From: Macquaria australasica
Lineage: Eukaryota > Chordata > Actinopteri > Centrarchiformes > Percichthyidae
Reading direction: 5' to 3'
DNA length: 64,000 nucleotides
Assembly (NCBI GenBank): GCA_005408345.1
Contig: SEMN01000328.1
Span: 442,001 to 506,000, forward strand
The notes beneath the pieces are model-generated. The model did not search any database, was not told the DNA's origin, and was given only the letters and a program-made list of their open reading frames with translations. Positions 1 through 13,849 of this stretch are shown here, in pieces. Positions within the stretch are counted from its first letter, which is position 1. Each line of letters begins with the position of its first letter. A program made the translations under genes and the position numbers.

Positions 1-3000
1 GGGACAATCAGCCGCTCTCTGCGACCACAGAGACCGAAGGCACAGGGCAAGAATGTCTTTCACTGACCAAGTGATGGATGCCAAGATGCACATACACGCA
101 CACACAACCCAAAAGAACACACATATATGCTGACACACACCGGTTGCTTTATTATTTATCTATACAATTTCATTATGAACATTTTTTTATTCACGTTGGT
201 GTGTGCGTTCTTTATTTTGAACGCTTAATATTTTCAGGCGAACATTACGGAGAATGCATACTGTTAAGGCCCGGTCACACCAGCATTTAAAACAGCAAAA
301 TGTCACAGCAAAATTAATTAATTTAACTGGAATTGCCTTGATCTGTGAAGTTCACCTTTGGAGAGCTTTGACGCGCAAATTTGCACCGTTGACCAACCGT
401 CTCAACAGTGCTGACCTGGGAAAGGAACACTGCAGACTCAACAAATGGAGAAAAATAGATCTTTTCCCCCTACTCTTCAATAACTCTTTACTGAATAAAA
501 ATATATTATGACTGACTACACTAGCATGTTCCTGGTTTGCTAGGTTCGCCAGTAGTTCACCAACTAGCCCTGCAAGTAGTCCCTACATCACCAAGAGGAG
601 GTGCAGATAAAATTCACTTTGCCGCTTTCTGGTATGACCAGGTCTTCAGCGCTGCCTTAAAGAACTTTTTTAACCATTTGTTTTACAACCTGTCAGATCA
701 CGAGCCTTCGCCCTGTTAGAATGTGTTCTAGCGATGTTGCCACCAGTCACCAGATGTCAGCAATGAAGTTGGTGAGTAAATTAAATTAAACTGAATTAAA
801 TGAATAATTATAAATAGTCAAAATGGTGCCCAAAATGAAAATAAATTCCCAGGTTCTAAAAAAGACTACATTTTCCTTGTAGCTAAGTGTCTTGCCAAAG
901 GTCTGGCAGTAGCAGAGACCTGCAGGGTTATAGTCCACAGAGGGTATACTGGGTGATGTACACTTATATCTGGTATACATGAGACTTTTGATATATACAG
1001 TGGTGCTATGCAATATTATATGTGCTGTGAAAACACAATACCATATAATAAAGTAGTATACCTGCATATATCAAATATTAAAAGCTAATGGGAAACAATA
1101 GGACATATGACACCTAACAGAAATTCAGTTCACAACACCGACACAAAGCAGCAGTACACAGGAGTGGCCAATGTTCACAGTCAAATGATCCCTATGACTG
1201 GCATGCTAATGTACAGTGGACACACACTGACAGGGTTTTTTCCACAAGGCTGACCTCACTGGAGTTCTTCCTTTTAACTGGCAGCAGCGCTGTCACTGAG
1301 AGGAAGTCATTGACAGTCTCCTCTGTGGAGTAAGTAAAAATGAAAAGGTCAAGGCCCACCTGGGAAAGGCACTCTAAGTACTTAGTAGCATAACAGATGT
1401 AATGGAAATGGTTTATGATATTGCTACACCTTGCAGTGAATGTCTAATCCCCGGTGTATGTATATTCCAGCTTTGGAGAGAATCGTTACAGAAAGAGGGC
1501 AAGAAGAAAACCGGTACAAAAAGAGAATGTGACACATAAGCCCTGAACACTCTTATAAGGGTGAATAGAGCCTCTTTGGCCTTAAAACACTGCTATACGT
1601 ATTCGTAATTGCCATCTGTGTGTGTGTGCAGTTGTGTTGGCACTCATTTGCACACCTGCATTTGTCTGCGCTACATGCCCCGAATAAATAAAATTAGCAC
1701 ATCAAAACTGAAACAAAATCTAGAGGGTTTCTGTGTGGGTTCATGTGGCGTTGGCAAATTGGAGACCCAGTCTTCATTAGTCATCACCACATTCAGAAGA
1801 ATAAAGGCTGTTCTGGACAAAAACTCCACCAATAAGGCTTTTGTTGAAGGAAAATGCTAGGAAACATTCAGTTCTTAATGATCCTGTTCTTATTGTATGT
1901 AAACATGGCCATGTGCACACTTTGACCAATTATGCAAGTAGGTAAAACCTTAATCTCTGTAAATGAAAGAAAACCCCTTTGCCATACTACACCGCAGTCC
2001 TTTTATTCTAATTTACCATCCGGAGTTCCTTTCAAAATGAAACAGGCGATCTAAATGGAAACCTCATTAGCATTTCATACATAAACAACAGCCTTTTGGA
2101 AAGACTAGGTGTATTTCCTGCCTAAGTCCCTCCTCTTGTGTCAGGCCTGTCTGGAGGCGCATTAATGGATGGTCAGACCACTGAATATCATCCCAGTCTT
2201 TTTCCCTTATCAATATGTGATGAGGCCTTGGAAACCAGAGATGGACGACAATTTCCCGCCGGTTCAGAGAGGTGAAGCTTACTCTTGTGTGTGATTCCTT
2301 GTGTGATTCGATTCATGCACCAATAAGGAAATTGCATTTATCAGTGAGATCTAACACTTATTTGTACATGTAATCACTCGAGCTCAGGGGTTTCTCAGGG
2401 GCTATAAAACAGGCTTAGGGCGTTTTCCCTCTTCTTGCCACTTCTTGCTTTGTGCCACAATGAAGGATCTAATTAGTGAGGGACCCCATCATGTGTCTTC
2501 TATTAGCTGTTGGCCATGAAGAATAGCTGTGTGGCTATCCCCAATAAATGGGGAGTTGAACCCTCTGTCTATGTCACGCTGGGAGGGGCGCTTCTTTAGC
2601 AAAGCTGGTTGACCCTGTTTATGCTTGACTCTAATCAGGTGCAGCCCAGAGGGTGCCATGATGGCAATAAAACACCAAATACACCCTCTTCTTGTCTCTG
2701 TTTCTGCCATCGCCCTCCTCTGTGTAACCCTCCCAAGCTAACACACACAACACAAACACGATGCAGAGCCCCCCAGAGGGGCACCAAGGAGGAGATTATA
2801 AACCATTATAAACCAGGTTAGCCTACAGTGACAGCCCAGCTTGTTCCTCCTTCTTTGAGCAGGTCCGCGTGCTGGGCAGTCCCAGCCTCTCATCCACCGC
2901 GGTGAATAGAACCACGGGGCTCTGGCTCCACAGAGATAGTGTTATCTGGGCCACCACGGGGCTCCGATCGCAGCCGTGTACACACACTCTCAGCGGGCAG

Positions 3001-3732
3001 CGCACACATCAGCATGAGTTCAGACAAAGGAACATGTGGACCAACACAAACATTATGGACGTATAATAACACAAGCACATGTGCACACGGTCACAGACAA
3101 ACAGAGACAAATGTGAAAGTTCACACACATGTTTGGGCACAATGGATGCTCTTTACCCTTCAACTTGAGCGTGATATTGACACTTCTTCAACCTTCCTCA
3201 CATTTCCTCTGCAAATAGAAGTGACCTCCAGGCCTATAACTGGTACAGGATCAGCCTCTCTATCAGCTGGAGTGATTTTCTCCACGCACAGTGGTCAGTG
3301 GTCACACGCCTCGGCCTCCAATCTGGCTGTAGTCCCTGCTGTTTTTAGGAATCCGAGTTATTCCACCCATTCCTGGAGATCTCCACACATGACCCGTCGC
3401 CGCCGGGAGCTGCAAGCCAGAGGGACGGGGATAAGCCGCATTTCTCCCCTTTTCCTCCACCAATTTCAATTAAAAAGAGATTTGAGGTGGAAAAGCACAT
3501 TTTCATACGGGGCATGCAACCAAAATCCTGGAAAAGGGTGAGAAAAAATGCGGTGGTGGGTTTTGAGGGCATTTTCTAACAGCTACGAGGCATGTCTTCT
3601 TTGTGGAGAATGCTCTGATAAGACGCGGGGGTCAACGTGTGGAGTGGGCCGCTCACGTGAATGCATGGCCTTCAACTAGCTAGTTTTGGAGAGAAAGAAA
3701 GCATTACATTTCACTGCATTAATGTCAGCCTG

Positions 3733-3758
3733 CACACACACACACACACACACACACA
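3733..3758. repeat. CA microsatellite
   Basis: 13 CA units downstream of foxj1. Confidence 0.9.
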
Positions 3759-4266
3759 GATGTATATGTAATTGGCATGAGTCTTTCTTTAATTACCTAT
3801 GCACCAATAAATGTTTTCTAACAGTGTAGTGTATTTATTTTCCAGAACACTAATTTGGAGTTGACAAAAGTGTTGATTAGAGAGTTGTTAGTCCTCTCAT
3901 TAAACTGATTTGACCCTTAAAGCACACAATCAAAACTTTTGATTAGCTGTAAAGAACTCACTACAAACTCGGACTCAGTGATTGTTCTTTGCCTGGTCCC
4001 GAGTTATCTTTTTGAACTTCTGGCCCCTCGTGAACGTTGGGGTCCTCAGGCAGAAATCTCCTGAATGTTTCTGAATTAAGGGCTCCACAGTTTGGACATC
4101 CTGCCTGAGGACAATCATTCGTATCACTTCTTAAATGCACTTTTAACACTGGGCCTTTGTGATCTTTGGCTTTTATATACTGTATTCTGCTTATCTGGTC
4201 TGATATTTATTTGTTCTGTTTCTTTTATCCCTTTTTGCTTTTATACCTATTTATTCATGTTATTTT

Positions 4267-4890
4267 TAGCCATGCTAGCAGTGTGGTCCTGCCTGTCGGT
4301 CCACGACTTTGGTTCAGACTGAAATATCTTGACAAATGTTGGATGGATTGCCATGAAATTTGGTACAGAAATCCATTGTCTGTAGAGGATGAATTGTAAT
4401 CACTGATCCCTTGACCTTCCTTCATCAGATCAAAATTTCAATTCGTCTGATACTTTGGTTTATGACCATATACTAAATACTTGAGACTGATAACATTCCC
4501 ATAAACCTCAACTGTACTTTATGTTTAGCACTAATTAGCAAATGTTGCATGCTAACACATTAAACTAAGATGGTGAGCACGGTAAACATTATACCTGCTA
4601 AACATTAGCTGTTTAACTGCCATTGTAAGTAGACCTGTTAGCATGCTGACGTTAGCATTTAGCCCAAAGCACCACTGTGCCTACAGCCTCTCAGAGCCGT
4701 TAGCGTTGGTGTAGATTATTAGTCTTCTTATTTTCGCATTCTCATACTAAGTGATTATTAATTTTTTTTTTTACAGAGATGTTTAGTGCTAATTAGCAAT
4801 TGTTAGCATGCTAAACTAAGACAATGAATATGGTAAACTTGGTATCAGCATGTTAGCGTTTAGCTCAGACACGGATGCTAACATGGCTGT
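4267..4890 (+). repeat. Dispersed teleost repeat (copy 1)
   Basis: Contains GGATGGATTGCCATGAAATT followed by TGGTACAGAAATCC, then repeated TTAGCATGCTAA-type words and TAAACTAAGATGGTGAGCAC. The region 39190-39720 carries the same blocks in the opposite orientation. The middle shows internal duplication of the TTAGC/GCTAA words. Confidence 0.65.
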
Positions 4891-5409
4891 AGACTCTTTG
4901 TCTTGTTCACTTTTTTGTCTTGTTTGTGAAGCCCTTTGTATCAAATGATTGAAAAGTGAGAAATGCTCATTTTTCTTATTATTATATTCTTTAAAATCTT
5001 ATCTAATTTTCAACCTTTTCCCCCTGCTTCACTTGCACCAAAAACCACTCTGACCTCATCAAGGTGAGTAAGTGACTTATGAGTATCGCCGTCTCAGAAA
5101 AGATCATAGAGCTGAATACACATTCCTCAAACAAATTTCGTGTTAAAGGTGGAATTTGCTATTGTCTACTGTATGTATATTGTACAGCTGTTTATGGTAT
5201 TATACCTACCCCCTGTAGCCTATGTTTCAAATACCAAGCGAGTCCAGACCTGTCTCTGCTGATTAATGATAAACCTGATGGACCTTTTTATCTCCTGATT
5301 GCACACACACAGAGCTCTAACTCAAACAGTAATCACGTGGGTGTTTTAATGTCCGGCATTTCACAATGACAAGTGAAAACATGGCACGTGTTTTTGTTAT
5401 TGTTCTTTC

Positions 5410-7157
5410 TTTAATTGACACCATTTATTGCATCAAGGCATGATTGCATTTTTAAACAGCTTAAAAAAGTACAAATGAAAATAACATGGTAAGATTTAAG
5501 AGTTCGTATCAAACTTGATCAATATGATACAATAAGAAAAATCTGGCTTTACAGAGTTGAATTTATGTACCTGCTCATCATTTGTCCCCTCAAACCAAGA
5601 AAGTTATGTTCTCAAACATATTTTGAAATTCAAATTTGTGAAAACAAACCATACAAATAAAAAGACATACACCAACATAATCAATAAGGACAAAGGGAAA
5701 TCCATCACCCAGTGACAGAAAACAGAACTCTCTTTTTTTTCTTATTAATCAACACAGAAACACCAGTGAACTGCATATTCCTCATCAACAAATTTGGCGA
5801 AATATAATCAACAAATGTCCAGTTTTGTATATATTTGGAAAGAAAAACTGTATATTTAAGCAAGAAAAAGTCGACTTATTGCAGTGTTGAGTTCATTGTT
5901 CAAAAAGCAACTGATATGGACAATTACAGCATATGCATCACTTTCATTATGGTCAGTAAACTTTAGAAAACATAATTTATTACGATACAAAATAAAACTA
6001 AACATCCTGGAGAAAAAAGCTGTCCTGCTTTCCTATAACTGCTGCCTATCAAAGTGCATAATGTTTGATTTTCACGACTGACAAGAAGGCGATTAATTTG
6101 AGGTCTGCTCCTCTTTTCGCTTTGCAATACATAACTGTAGACAAATGGCAAATGTTCCTGCCTAGCTTCATGCTATATACTTTAGTGAATATATATTAAA
6201 TTGACTATATAACAAAGTCATAAATGACTAATTTCTAATCTCAGACTATGAATTTAAAGTTTTTTCATCTCCATCCTGCTCTGATAACTCATCTTTCATC
6301 ATCACACAACATAGACAGTTGAGATGAATGGCTGGTTTCACTGCATGTTAGTAAAAAAATGTTGAATGCTAATGTAGCAAAATAGAATCCTGTATATCCT
6401 CTCAGCCCCATAATGAGAGAGCTTGTTTGTGGAGAGTGCTTTGAAGGAGGGTGGTTGGGTTTTCTTCACTTTTCTTCTGTCAGTTTCATCATTTCATCAA
6501 AAAAAAAAAAAAAAAACCCAGAGCGACAAATAGCTGAATTTCAGTCCAGTTCAGCACTCATTTGAACACATTCTCTTATTACCAGCTGCCTGACATTTGA
6601 GCTGTCATAGTTCCAGAAAATCCAACTTGAAAGAAAGCACTGAGTCTTCATTTTTCTCCCTTCTGAAGAAACCATTTGCTTCCATTCATTCTACACAGTG
6701 CCATAATCCCTCGCAGCCCACATGAAACTTCAATTTGGTTTATAAATGTTTCTCTGTTGTATTGTCATTTCATTGTGCCTGATATATCGGTGTTGTGCCA
6801 CGTTGCGCACTTTTTCCTTCCCTTAGGAAGAAATGGGAGTCTATGCCAGCCTAATCCCATAATCATGTTGCCCAACAAACTTTATAGTCAGATCAATCTT
6901 TGTTAGCTGTGTTCACAGTTCCAGTTCAAGATAGGTTTGACATTATCATGTTTGTATTTTAACAAAAGGACAAGTAAATGTTACGAAAAATAAATTACAA
7001 ATGCAGTGTATTGCAGAATGATTGGAGGGAATGCAGAGGTAACCGGGCTGTAGTTCTATCTGTCACCACTGTTTTCCTTTTGGGGGTACCAGTAATCAGA
7101 GATGTTCAGGTAATTGGGTGTAAATAATCAGGAGTCAATAAGGATTGGGGTCAAAGG
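5410..7157 (-). other. foxj1: Probable foxj1 3'UTR
   Basis: A/T-rich, repeat-poor sequence follows the foxj1 stop codon. The best minus-strand polyadenylation signal is AATAAA at 5429-5424 (context GCAATAAATGG) with U/GU-rich sequence beyond it; a second AATAAA lies at 5981-5976. Either would end the transcript. The boundary is an inference, and no coding potential is seen here. Confidence 0.4.
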
Positions 7158-9248
7158 TCACAGATAGGTCTCCACTCGTTCCCATGGCTGCATCTCTGTG
7201 AAGAATCCCTCGCACAGGCCGAAGCCCTGATCCAGAGTCAGAGGGATGGCCTGCGCCTCTTCTTTGATCTCCTCCCAGGGCTGAAGCACCGCCTCCTCAG
7301 GCTGCTCCGGGAACAGCGCGGAGGGCTCATCGAACTGCTGCAGGTGGTGGTGGCTTTGGAGCAGCTGATCGTGGTCCAGCTGCTGCTGCGGATGCTGCTG
7401 CGGCATGTGGAGCTCTCCCATATTGACCGTGCAATCCATGGAGGCGGCGCTCAGATCCATGTAAGCGCAGGACTGATGGAGGCTCAGCTGCTGGCTCTGA
7501 CCCACGACATCGCCACCTCCGCACCACCTCCCCAGCCCCACCGAGTGCTGCCTCCCCTGCATGGAAACCTCCATCTCACAGCCCAGGGAGCTCAGCGCCG
7601 TGTTGATGTCCAAATCCTCGAAGGTGCTACAGTTTCCACTGAGAACGTCATCGAACACGGACGCCAGGTCAAAGTCCCCCCTCAGGATGTCTGCTTTGTG
7701 GGCCTCCATCGCCAGAAGAGGAGACTCAGTTGCCCTCATTGCCTTGCTGTTGTTTTTAGATGGCAGGTGCTTCCGTTTGCCGCCCAGCCCTTGGTAAGGG
7801 TGGCCATCTTGGGAGCTGTGATAACCCTGAACCAGTTTGCTCTGTCTGTGGGTGCCACTGCTGCTGTTGTAGTGGTTGGCTGACATCCTCCTGCGTTTGA
7901 AGATGCCATTGACAAACATGTCAGCATACTGTGGATCAATCTGCCAGAAGCCTCCCTTCCCCGGCTCGTCTTTCTGTCTGGGGACCTTCTTGAAACACTT
8001 GTTGAGGGACAGGTTGTGACGAATCGAGTTCTGTGACAAAGACAAAAAAAAAAACAGGATAATTAACAGGATCCCATTGGCTTTGAGCAAATTTGAGTTA
8101 GTCATGCAAAAACTGAATATGCCAGTTTGTCTTTGTAAGGGAGGCAATGGGGTATTGTTGTTGTTTGTATAGGAAAGCAAATGTACCTAATGAGGCTTTC
8201 TAGTAACAGGCAGCTCTGTGCATTTCAAACATGATCAGCTGTGCTTAGCTGCCATCTCTCTCAGGAGCCCTCATTAACACACGCACGCACACACACACAC
8301 ACACACACATTAGAGTGCTTTCTCCACCCCATCACCATTCCCCTCAGACAAAAACCCTGTATGAGCACTCTCTAGGAAGATGGAAATTTCTGAGACCCTC
8401 ACATTAAAAAACACTTGTCCTGGAAATCATCAAAGGCTGAAATTAGACTCTAATCCTGCAGGAGGTTTTCAGATCCACACTACATCTGATGATTTTTGAT
8501 TCCCCACATTGATAAAAGAAAGGCCTTTCCTGATGTCCTGCAGCATAAAGATGTGGTGTCTGATGGTGACACTGGGATCAATTGCTCACCCTTCTCTCCC
8601 TCACCTCGCCATTTATCTGACTCATCAATAATAGAAGGAGAGTTAGCCGGCCTCGGTTACCTGCCAGCTGGGCTCCGCGTGTCTGTAGTAGCAGAAATTC
8701 TCCGTTATCCAATTATAGATGGTGGACAGAGTCACTTTGGGCTGTTTGCTGGCCTGCATGGCCATGCAGATGAGAGAAGCGTAGGAATAGGGCGGTTTGA
8801 CTTTAGGGTTGGTTTTGTAATCGACCTCCATAGGCGGGCTGGCCTGCACGGGGATCTCTGGGTAGACGTTCCCTGGATGCGCGCAATTGGCGAACCGCGG
8901 TGCCGCGGTTGAGTCGCTGCCGGAGGTAACGGGGCTCCCGAGGTACGGAGGCATCCCGGTGGCGGCGGTGTCCCCGGCCGGCGGGCTAGACGGAGAGTCG
9001 GTGCCACCTCTGGGGAAGCCGAGCCGCTTGAGAAAGAGGTGGTGCTGGGAGGACGGGCAGCCCGGTCCAGCTCCGTTGGGTCGCTCCGGGTCAGCGCTGA
9101 GGATGGAGAAATTCTGTAGCCAGTGGAGGCTGGTGAGGCTGTCGTCCAGAGGGGCAGAGTCGGACCCGTTGACCTCGTCCTCCGGGTAAACCGCCTGCCA
9201 TTTCTCCTTAAACTTGTTGGCAATGTCGGGGCTTGTCAGAACCGGCAT
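7158..9248 (-). CDS. foxj1: Forkhead box protein J1 (motile cilia transcription factor)
   Basis: Two coding exons on the minus strand, 9248-8661 and 8030-7158, separated by a 630-bp GT-AG intron with both junctions in phase 0; the product is 486 residues (human FOXJ1 is about 421). The start is the ATG at 9248 because the protein then begins MPVLTSPDIANKFKEKW, the typical fish Foxj1 N-terminus. The forkhead DNA-binding domain covers about residues 150-240: KPPYSYASLICMAMQASK and ITENFCYY lie in exon 1, NSIRHNLSLNKCFKKVPR and GGFWQIDPQYADMF in exon 2, so the intron splits the recognition region. A conserved FoxJ1 stretch (DFDLASVFDDVL, EDLDINTALSSLGCE), a His/Gln-rich segment and an acidic C-terminus ending VETYL follow. 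Family knowledge: FoxJ1 is a nuclear activator of motile-cilium genes. Teleosts have foxj1a and foxj1b; I cannot securely assign which this is. Confidence 0.96.
8285..8309. repeat. CA microsatellite in the foxj1 intron
   Basis: CA run preceded by GCACGCAC, inside the single intron between the foxj1 coding exons. Confidence 0.9.
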
Positions 9249-9314
9249 CCTGGTTTCGTGCGCGCTGTGAGGGCTGAAGGCGGCCAAGAGATCTTCAAAT
9301 CGGCATCTAAAGTT
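9249..9314 (-). other. foxj1: foxj1 5'UTR part of the first coding exon
   Basis: Reading the minus strand, a plausible acceptor ends in AAACAG with its AG at 9316-9315, 66 bases before the chosen ATG. The reading frame stays open through this stretch, so a longer N-terminus is formally possible, but the upstream residues show no family similarity. Confidence 0.5.
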
Positions 9315-9502
9315 CTGTTTTATCTTGAAATCAAGGAAAAAAGTAAAAGAAGACACAGTTAATTAAATGACTCTAAATCACCTTCACACCCAGATGTAAA
9401 AAAAAATCACCACGGATTAAATAGGCTATTATTTGGTCAAAATATCCCAAACAAGCAATATATTAATCCCACAAATTGCCAAATGATGCGTAATTTCCCT
9501 AC

Positions 9503-9830
9503 CTTTTTGCAGCCTTTTTGGTGGAGATTCTCTGTGTGCACCTGTTGCAGTCCGTCCCTGCTCTTTTCTCCAAGGACTCAGCGGCGCATCCAGTCTCTGC
9601 GCAACAAGTGCGGAGGGGGGAGGGCGAGTAGCATCCAGCAGCAGCTCATGTGGAGGAAAAGGGAGGAAAAACGCCACTCACTCAGGACAGATCCATGCCG
9701 ACTCAGGCGAACCAGGCTGTATCCAAACGCACGGCTCTGTTTGAGTGTCTGTAGGAGGTCAAGACTTGAGAATGTGTGGAGGTTGCAAAATAAGTCTCTC
9801 ATAAAGCCCGAGAGACTGCCCACCATCCCT
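9503..9830 (-). promoter_or_regulatory. foxj1: Probable foxj1 non-coding first exon and core promoter
   Basis: A consensus-like donor (AAAAG followed by GTAGGG) sits at 9503/9502 on the minus strand and would join to the acceptor at 9315, giving a non-coding first exon as is usual for FoxJ1 genes. A TTTAAA element at about 9831-9836 and an inverted CCAAT (ATTGG on the plus strand, about 9854) lie upstream. A 34-bp CT tract is at 9899-9932. The transcription start is inferred to be near 9800; I found no convincing RFX X-box. Confidence 0.4.
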
Positions 9831-9894
9831 TTAAACGCCTGAGGGGATTTCTGATTGGCTGGCCATCCTTGCTTCTCCAGGTTTCGCTTTAACG

Positions 9895-9898
<4 letters not shown>

Positions 9899-9932
<34 letters not shown>
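9899..9932. repeat. CT microsatellite upstream of foxj1
   Basis: About 17 CT units roughly 100 bp upstream of the inferred foxj1 transcription start. Confidence 0.9.
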
Positions 9933-9933
<1 letters not shown>

Positions 9934-12900
9934 AATGAGTGCACTACAGGTTCACTACAGTAAGAACAGTCAGTTTCTCGTTTATCTGCTTTAATCTTTG
10001 TCTTCATCCCGGAAACGGGCTGAAATGTGACCTCTGTGGCGCGCGTTGCGGCCCCCTCCCTCCTGAAAAAGACGCGCCACAGATCCCGCTTGGAGCGTAC
10101 TTTTGCACCTGCAAGGAAAGCAGCCCATTTTAACTGATAAGCCTGTATTTACTGTGCCTTTTCGCCGTGGGTAATATTGTTTCTTTTCAAACGTGAAAAG
10201 GCAAATGCTGATTGCATTTTTGAGTATCAGTTCTGCACAATTAAATGATCATCTTGAGTTCCAGTAAATCTAATTTTAAATGTGCCCTTCACTGGATTTC
10301 AGTCCTAAGTGGCTCATGATACAATCTGTTTGATGCAGTATTTTATATTTTTGTTAAGTGGGGCATTTATAATCCAGTGGCAATGTAAAAAAAAACCAAA
10401 CACGTCAGATCAGTGATATTGTGCAAAATTTAAAACAGCAGAGCAATCAAATATGTAATTAAACAAAGGGATTAAATGATGCAAATATCAACAGAAGAGA
10501 AGGGAGACCAATATGTGTCATATTAAGCAAAGTCTAGTCAGTGTGTCTAGATATAAGTTAAGCTGTCAGACATCAGACATATACCATATATCACACAAGG
10601 TTATAGTGTATCACTGTATTGCTCTTGAGTTAAAGTACAAGGGAGCTGAGCAACTAGGAAGCCCAGTAGAGAGAAGGGCAGTTTAATGCATTTGAACGCC
10701 ACACTGATCATCTAATGTTTTCTTCTCAGATTGATCATCTGTAACTGTTTCATCAAGCCTGTCATGCTGCTAGTGCAGCAAAAGCAATATAATGAATTTA
10801 TTGATTTTTTAAGATAAGAAATAAGAATAAAATGGGTTGTTATTCACAATCAAAATGCATCCATGTTCGGTATACACCGATATTTAATGAGGCACAGTGA
10901 GTGCCACGTTCTACACAGGTTCACGTAAAACAGATTTCAGGCCAACCTTTATTCTGTGTACGTAGAAGTGAACGGCAGAGGCAATGTGAATCATGAGAAA
11001 ACACTGCCACTCAGTGGACTAATACTGTATTGCAGCTGCACCAGAGAGCTAAACCACAAATTCAGGTACTGATCTACTGGTATAACAGGGAGTATAGAGG
11101 CCCTGAAGGTGAGAAAGACATCATACAACCTAGAAACACTGGTCGTTTTATGTAGGGGTGCACTTAAGCAAATCAGTCTGCTTGTCCAATGGGACCCAGA
11201 ATATTTTTTTACCATACTGCTTTTCATAAAGGATACACCATGCATATCCCTCACAGTGCCATGGGCAACATATGTTTTCACTGCAAATGTCATAAATCAG
11301 ACAGCTTGACTAGTCTCAGTAAAATACAACTATTGCAGTCAACTCTTACTGTAATATTCTGTGTAGCCCTGGAGGAACAGCGTTGTTAAATCCCCCTACT
11401 CTTAAATTCCTTGTATGCAAGTTTTCCTTCTTCAAACGTCAAAGCAAACCTTTCCATATTCCTCATCCGTTTGCTCTATTTCCGGCTGAGGAAGGAATGC
11501 AACTAACCATTTCAGACGTCACTTGTTACAGCTTCATGCTGTTTCTACCCTCTGCCAACTGCATCCATACCATAGGCCTTGTCATGGCCCCAGTACCCTG
11601 ACGACCAAAACCACTTGAGATGCAACCACTACACCAGACATCTGATTGAAAAGCTGTGGATGTATGACCTTGTCTCCAATGGCCCCTGCTGTCTATACAT
11701 GTGGGATACACCAAACTGCCATTCCTTAAAGAAAGCGTAGATCTGGTTTAAGTCAAACATTGCATACTGAAACAATCATGGCCACTTAACCAGTATGGAG
11801 GGAGAAAGCCTTGACAGAAATATTTTTACAAGAGCTGTGGCCCACATGCATTAATGATGGCTCCTATAAAGCCTGAGGATATTTCATACAGTATGCAGTG
11901 CCAGCCATCTCTTTTCCTCCCCAAACAGATTTTGTCAACACATCTGCTGAGGTTAAAGACTTGGAGTACGGAGGCTGACAGGGGCTGGCATTCAGTGTAG
12001 GGTACCGAGGATGGATGACTGGCAAAATCTATACTGCAGCACTTGAAAGAACCTGGATACGTCAGACCAGCTGTTGCAGGCCGTCAAGGAGGCTTGATTT
12101 TCAAAATGTCTCCAGGTTTGTTCAGGCTCTTGACAAAGGGCTTCCTGGTGAGACAGGCAAATGTTTGGACAGCTGTTCTTATTGTTGCCAGGCCTCCCGC
12201 TGTCCTTCAGCAGGAACTAAGCACACATACAGTATGGCTACAGTACATCTAATGGGTTGAAAGAGGGTGCTGAGGAGGACTGATAAACCATTATGTATTT
12301 CTTGGTTATAGCACCATTAACCTTTGGAGGGGTTTTAATTCAGAAAAACTCTAACATATGGCAAAGTCCCTGAGTTTAATCCTCTGGCTACCAAACTGGG
12401 AAGCTCACAACATACCAAACACTGGTCACTAAACTAAGTTATGCAGAGATTTGAGGTCCTAATACTCCCATAAGAAGATACAATTTTAACACACTAGATT
12501 AAAGCAGGGGAAATGTCATTTTAAACCTAATTATACCCAACGGAATAGTTTGACACTCCAAGTTACTGTGCAATGTAAAAATATGATTTTATTACCATGG
12601 ACGTCAACGACCTCAAATACTGTTTTACAGGTGCGTCCTTTCGCCAGCAGGTGTCTCTATTTCCAATCTTTCCTCCATCCTCTCCTCCTTCTCTCCCAGC
12701 TTCTACAAACATGCCATTGATAAAAGAATGTTTACAGTTTACATTTACCCACAATTCTGAGCGGTGTGCGTTGATAACAGAAGGCTCAGTTTACACACAG
12801 CCTGCACTAAAACTGCTGCTTTAGAAGCCTGGATAGATACTTCCTATCCTGGCCCTAATCCATCCACATCAGTGCTTGTAAATTGAAAAGCAGGGGATTT

Positions 12901-13849
12901 GTTGTGTGGCTTGAATGGTAAGAGTATTCTCAGATACAATAAGCCAACGGGGAGTGTTTCAAGATTTACATCATTTCAGTGTAACTCTATTGTATTCTAT
13001 TGGTCACTCATTGTCTTACAGGTACCACCCTTGTTTAAGGGACCACAAATGACTGCAATCTCCTCTCTCTTTTTTTTTTTTTATCACATAGGCTACTGAC
13101 TGCCATTCAAAAGAGCAAGTGGCTCTATTTTGTTTAATGATTCATTATTACATGGTCATTAATTTCAGTAATGTAGCCTATAGTTACAGGGAAATTAAGT
13201 CATTAATATGCATCCTTATGACCATCTGGATGAAACTGGGTGTTTAAAGGTACCATTCCTCTTCTTTAATGTAACCAGGGTCTGAAATTAAGTTTTTTCC
13301 TCACCTGCCTCTGTGGCGGGTTACTGAACATTTCTACCGGCCACTCATTTTTTTGGTCTGCCAATTGTAAACACTGAGTCAGTGGAGCCTGGCAGTAGAC
13401 ATAGGCCTATGTAATATATAATGTAACTTTAATCCCTGACTATTCTTAACTTAAAAATTGCTTTTTAAAATAACATTTATTAATTTAAGAAAAACCTATC
13501 TGCCATGGTGGAAGGTGGCCTGAATATAAATATATAATATAATATAATATAACCCTGTCACCTAACATCTGGCCTGCTGTTGTGTCCTTGAGCAAACGTA
13601 AATATGCCCAGCAACCCATAGATGCAAACCCATGCTCATTATGTTAATACAACAAAGGAGAAATGGGGATGCGAAAAGGTTGTAATACCGCCACAGTCCG
13701 CACAGATGTGTGCAGATAAGCTGCGGCACAGATGGGATGCACACAGAGAAGATGTGGTTTATGAGAAGAAGTACGCAGACTGAGCAGGCACGACCCCTCT
13801 GAATATGCACCCATGACTGTCGGCTGTACCTATTTTAACTCCGAGCGAT
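9933..13849. other. Intergenic region between divergent foxj1 and ubald1
   Basis: No supported gene. CpG-containing sequence continues to about 10130 and may belong to the foxj1 promoter. The remainder is A/T-rich, with a T run at 13070-13082 and an AATAT-type run at about 13525-13550. Confidence 0.6.

Larger units (their letters stand above)
1..5409. other. Sequence beyond the foxj1 3' end, no supported gene
   Basis: I see only short, unrelated open frames. Two unique, balanced-composition stretches (about 2030-2300 and 3330-3550) stand out as possible conserved non-coding DNA. The dispersed repeat at 4267-4890 and the CA tract at 3733 are listed separately. Confidence 0.6.

Noticed and set aside
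2939..3541. 200-residue open frame on the plus strand
   Set aside because: Low-complexity Ser/Thr/His composition, no domain, no supporting splice context, and competing frames of similar length in the same region.
7344..7883. 179-residue plus-strand frame
   Set aside because: Antisense shadow of the GC-rich foxj1 second exon.
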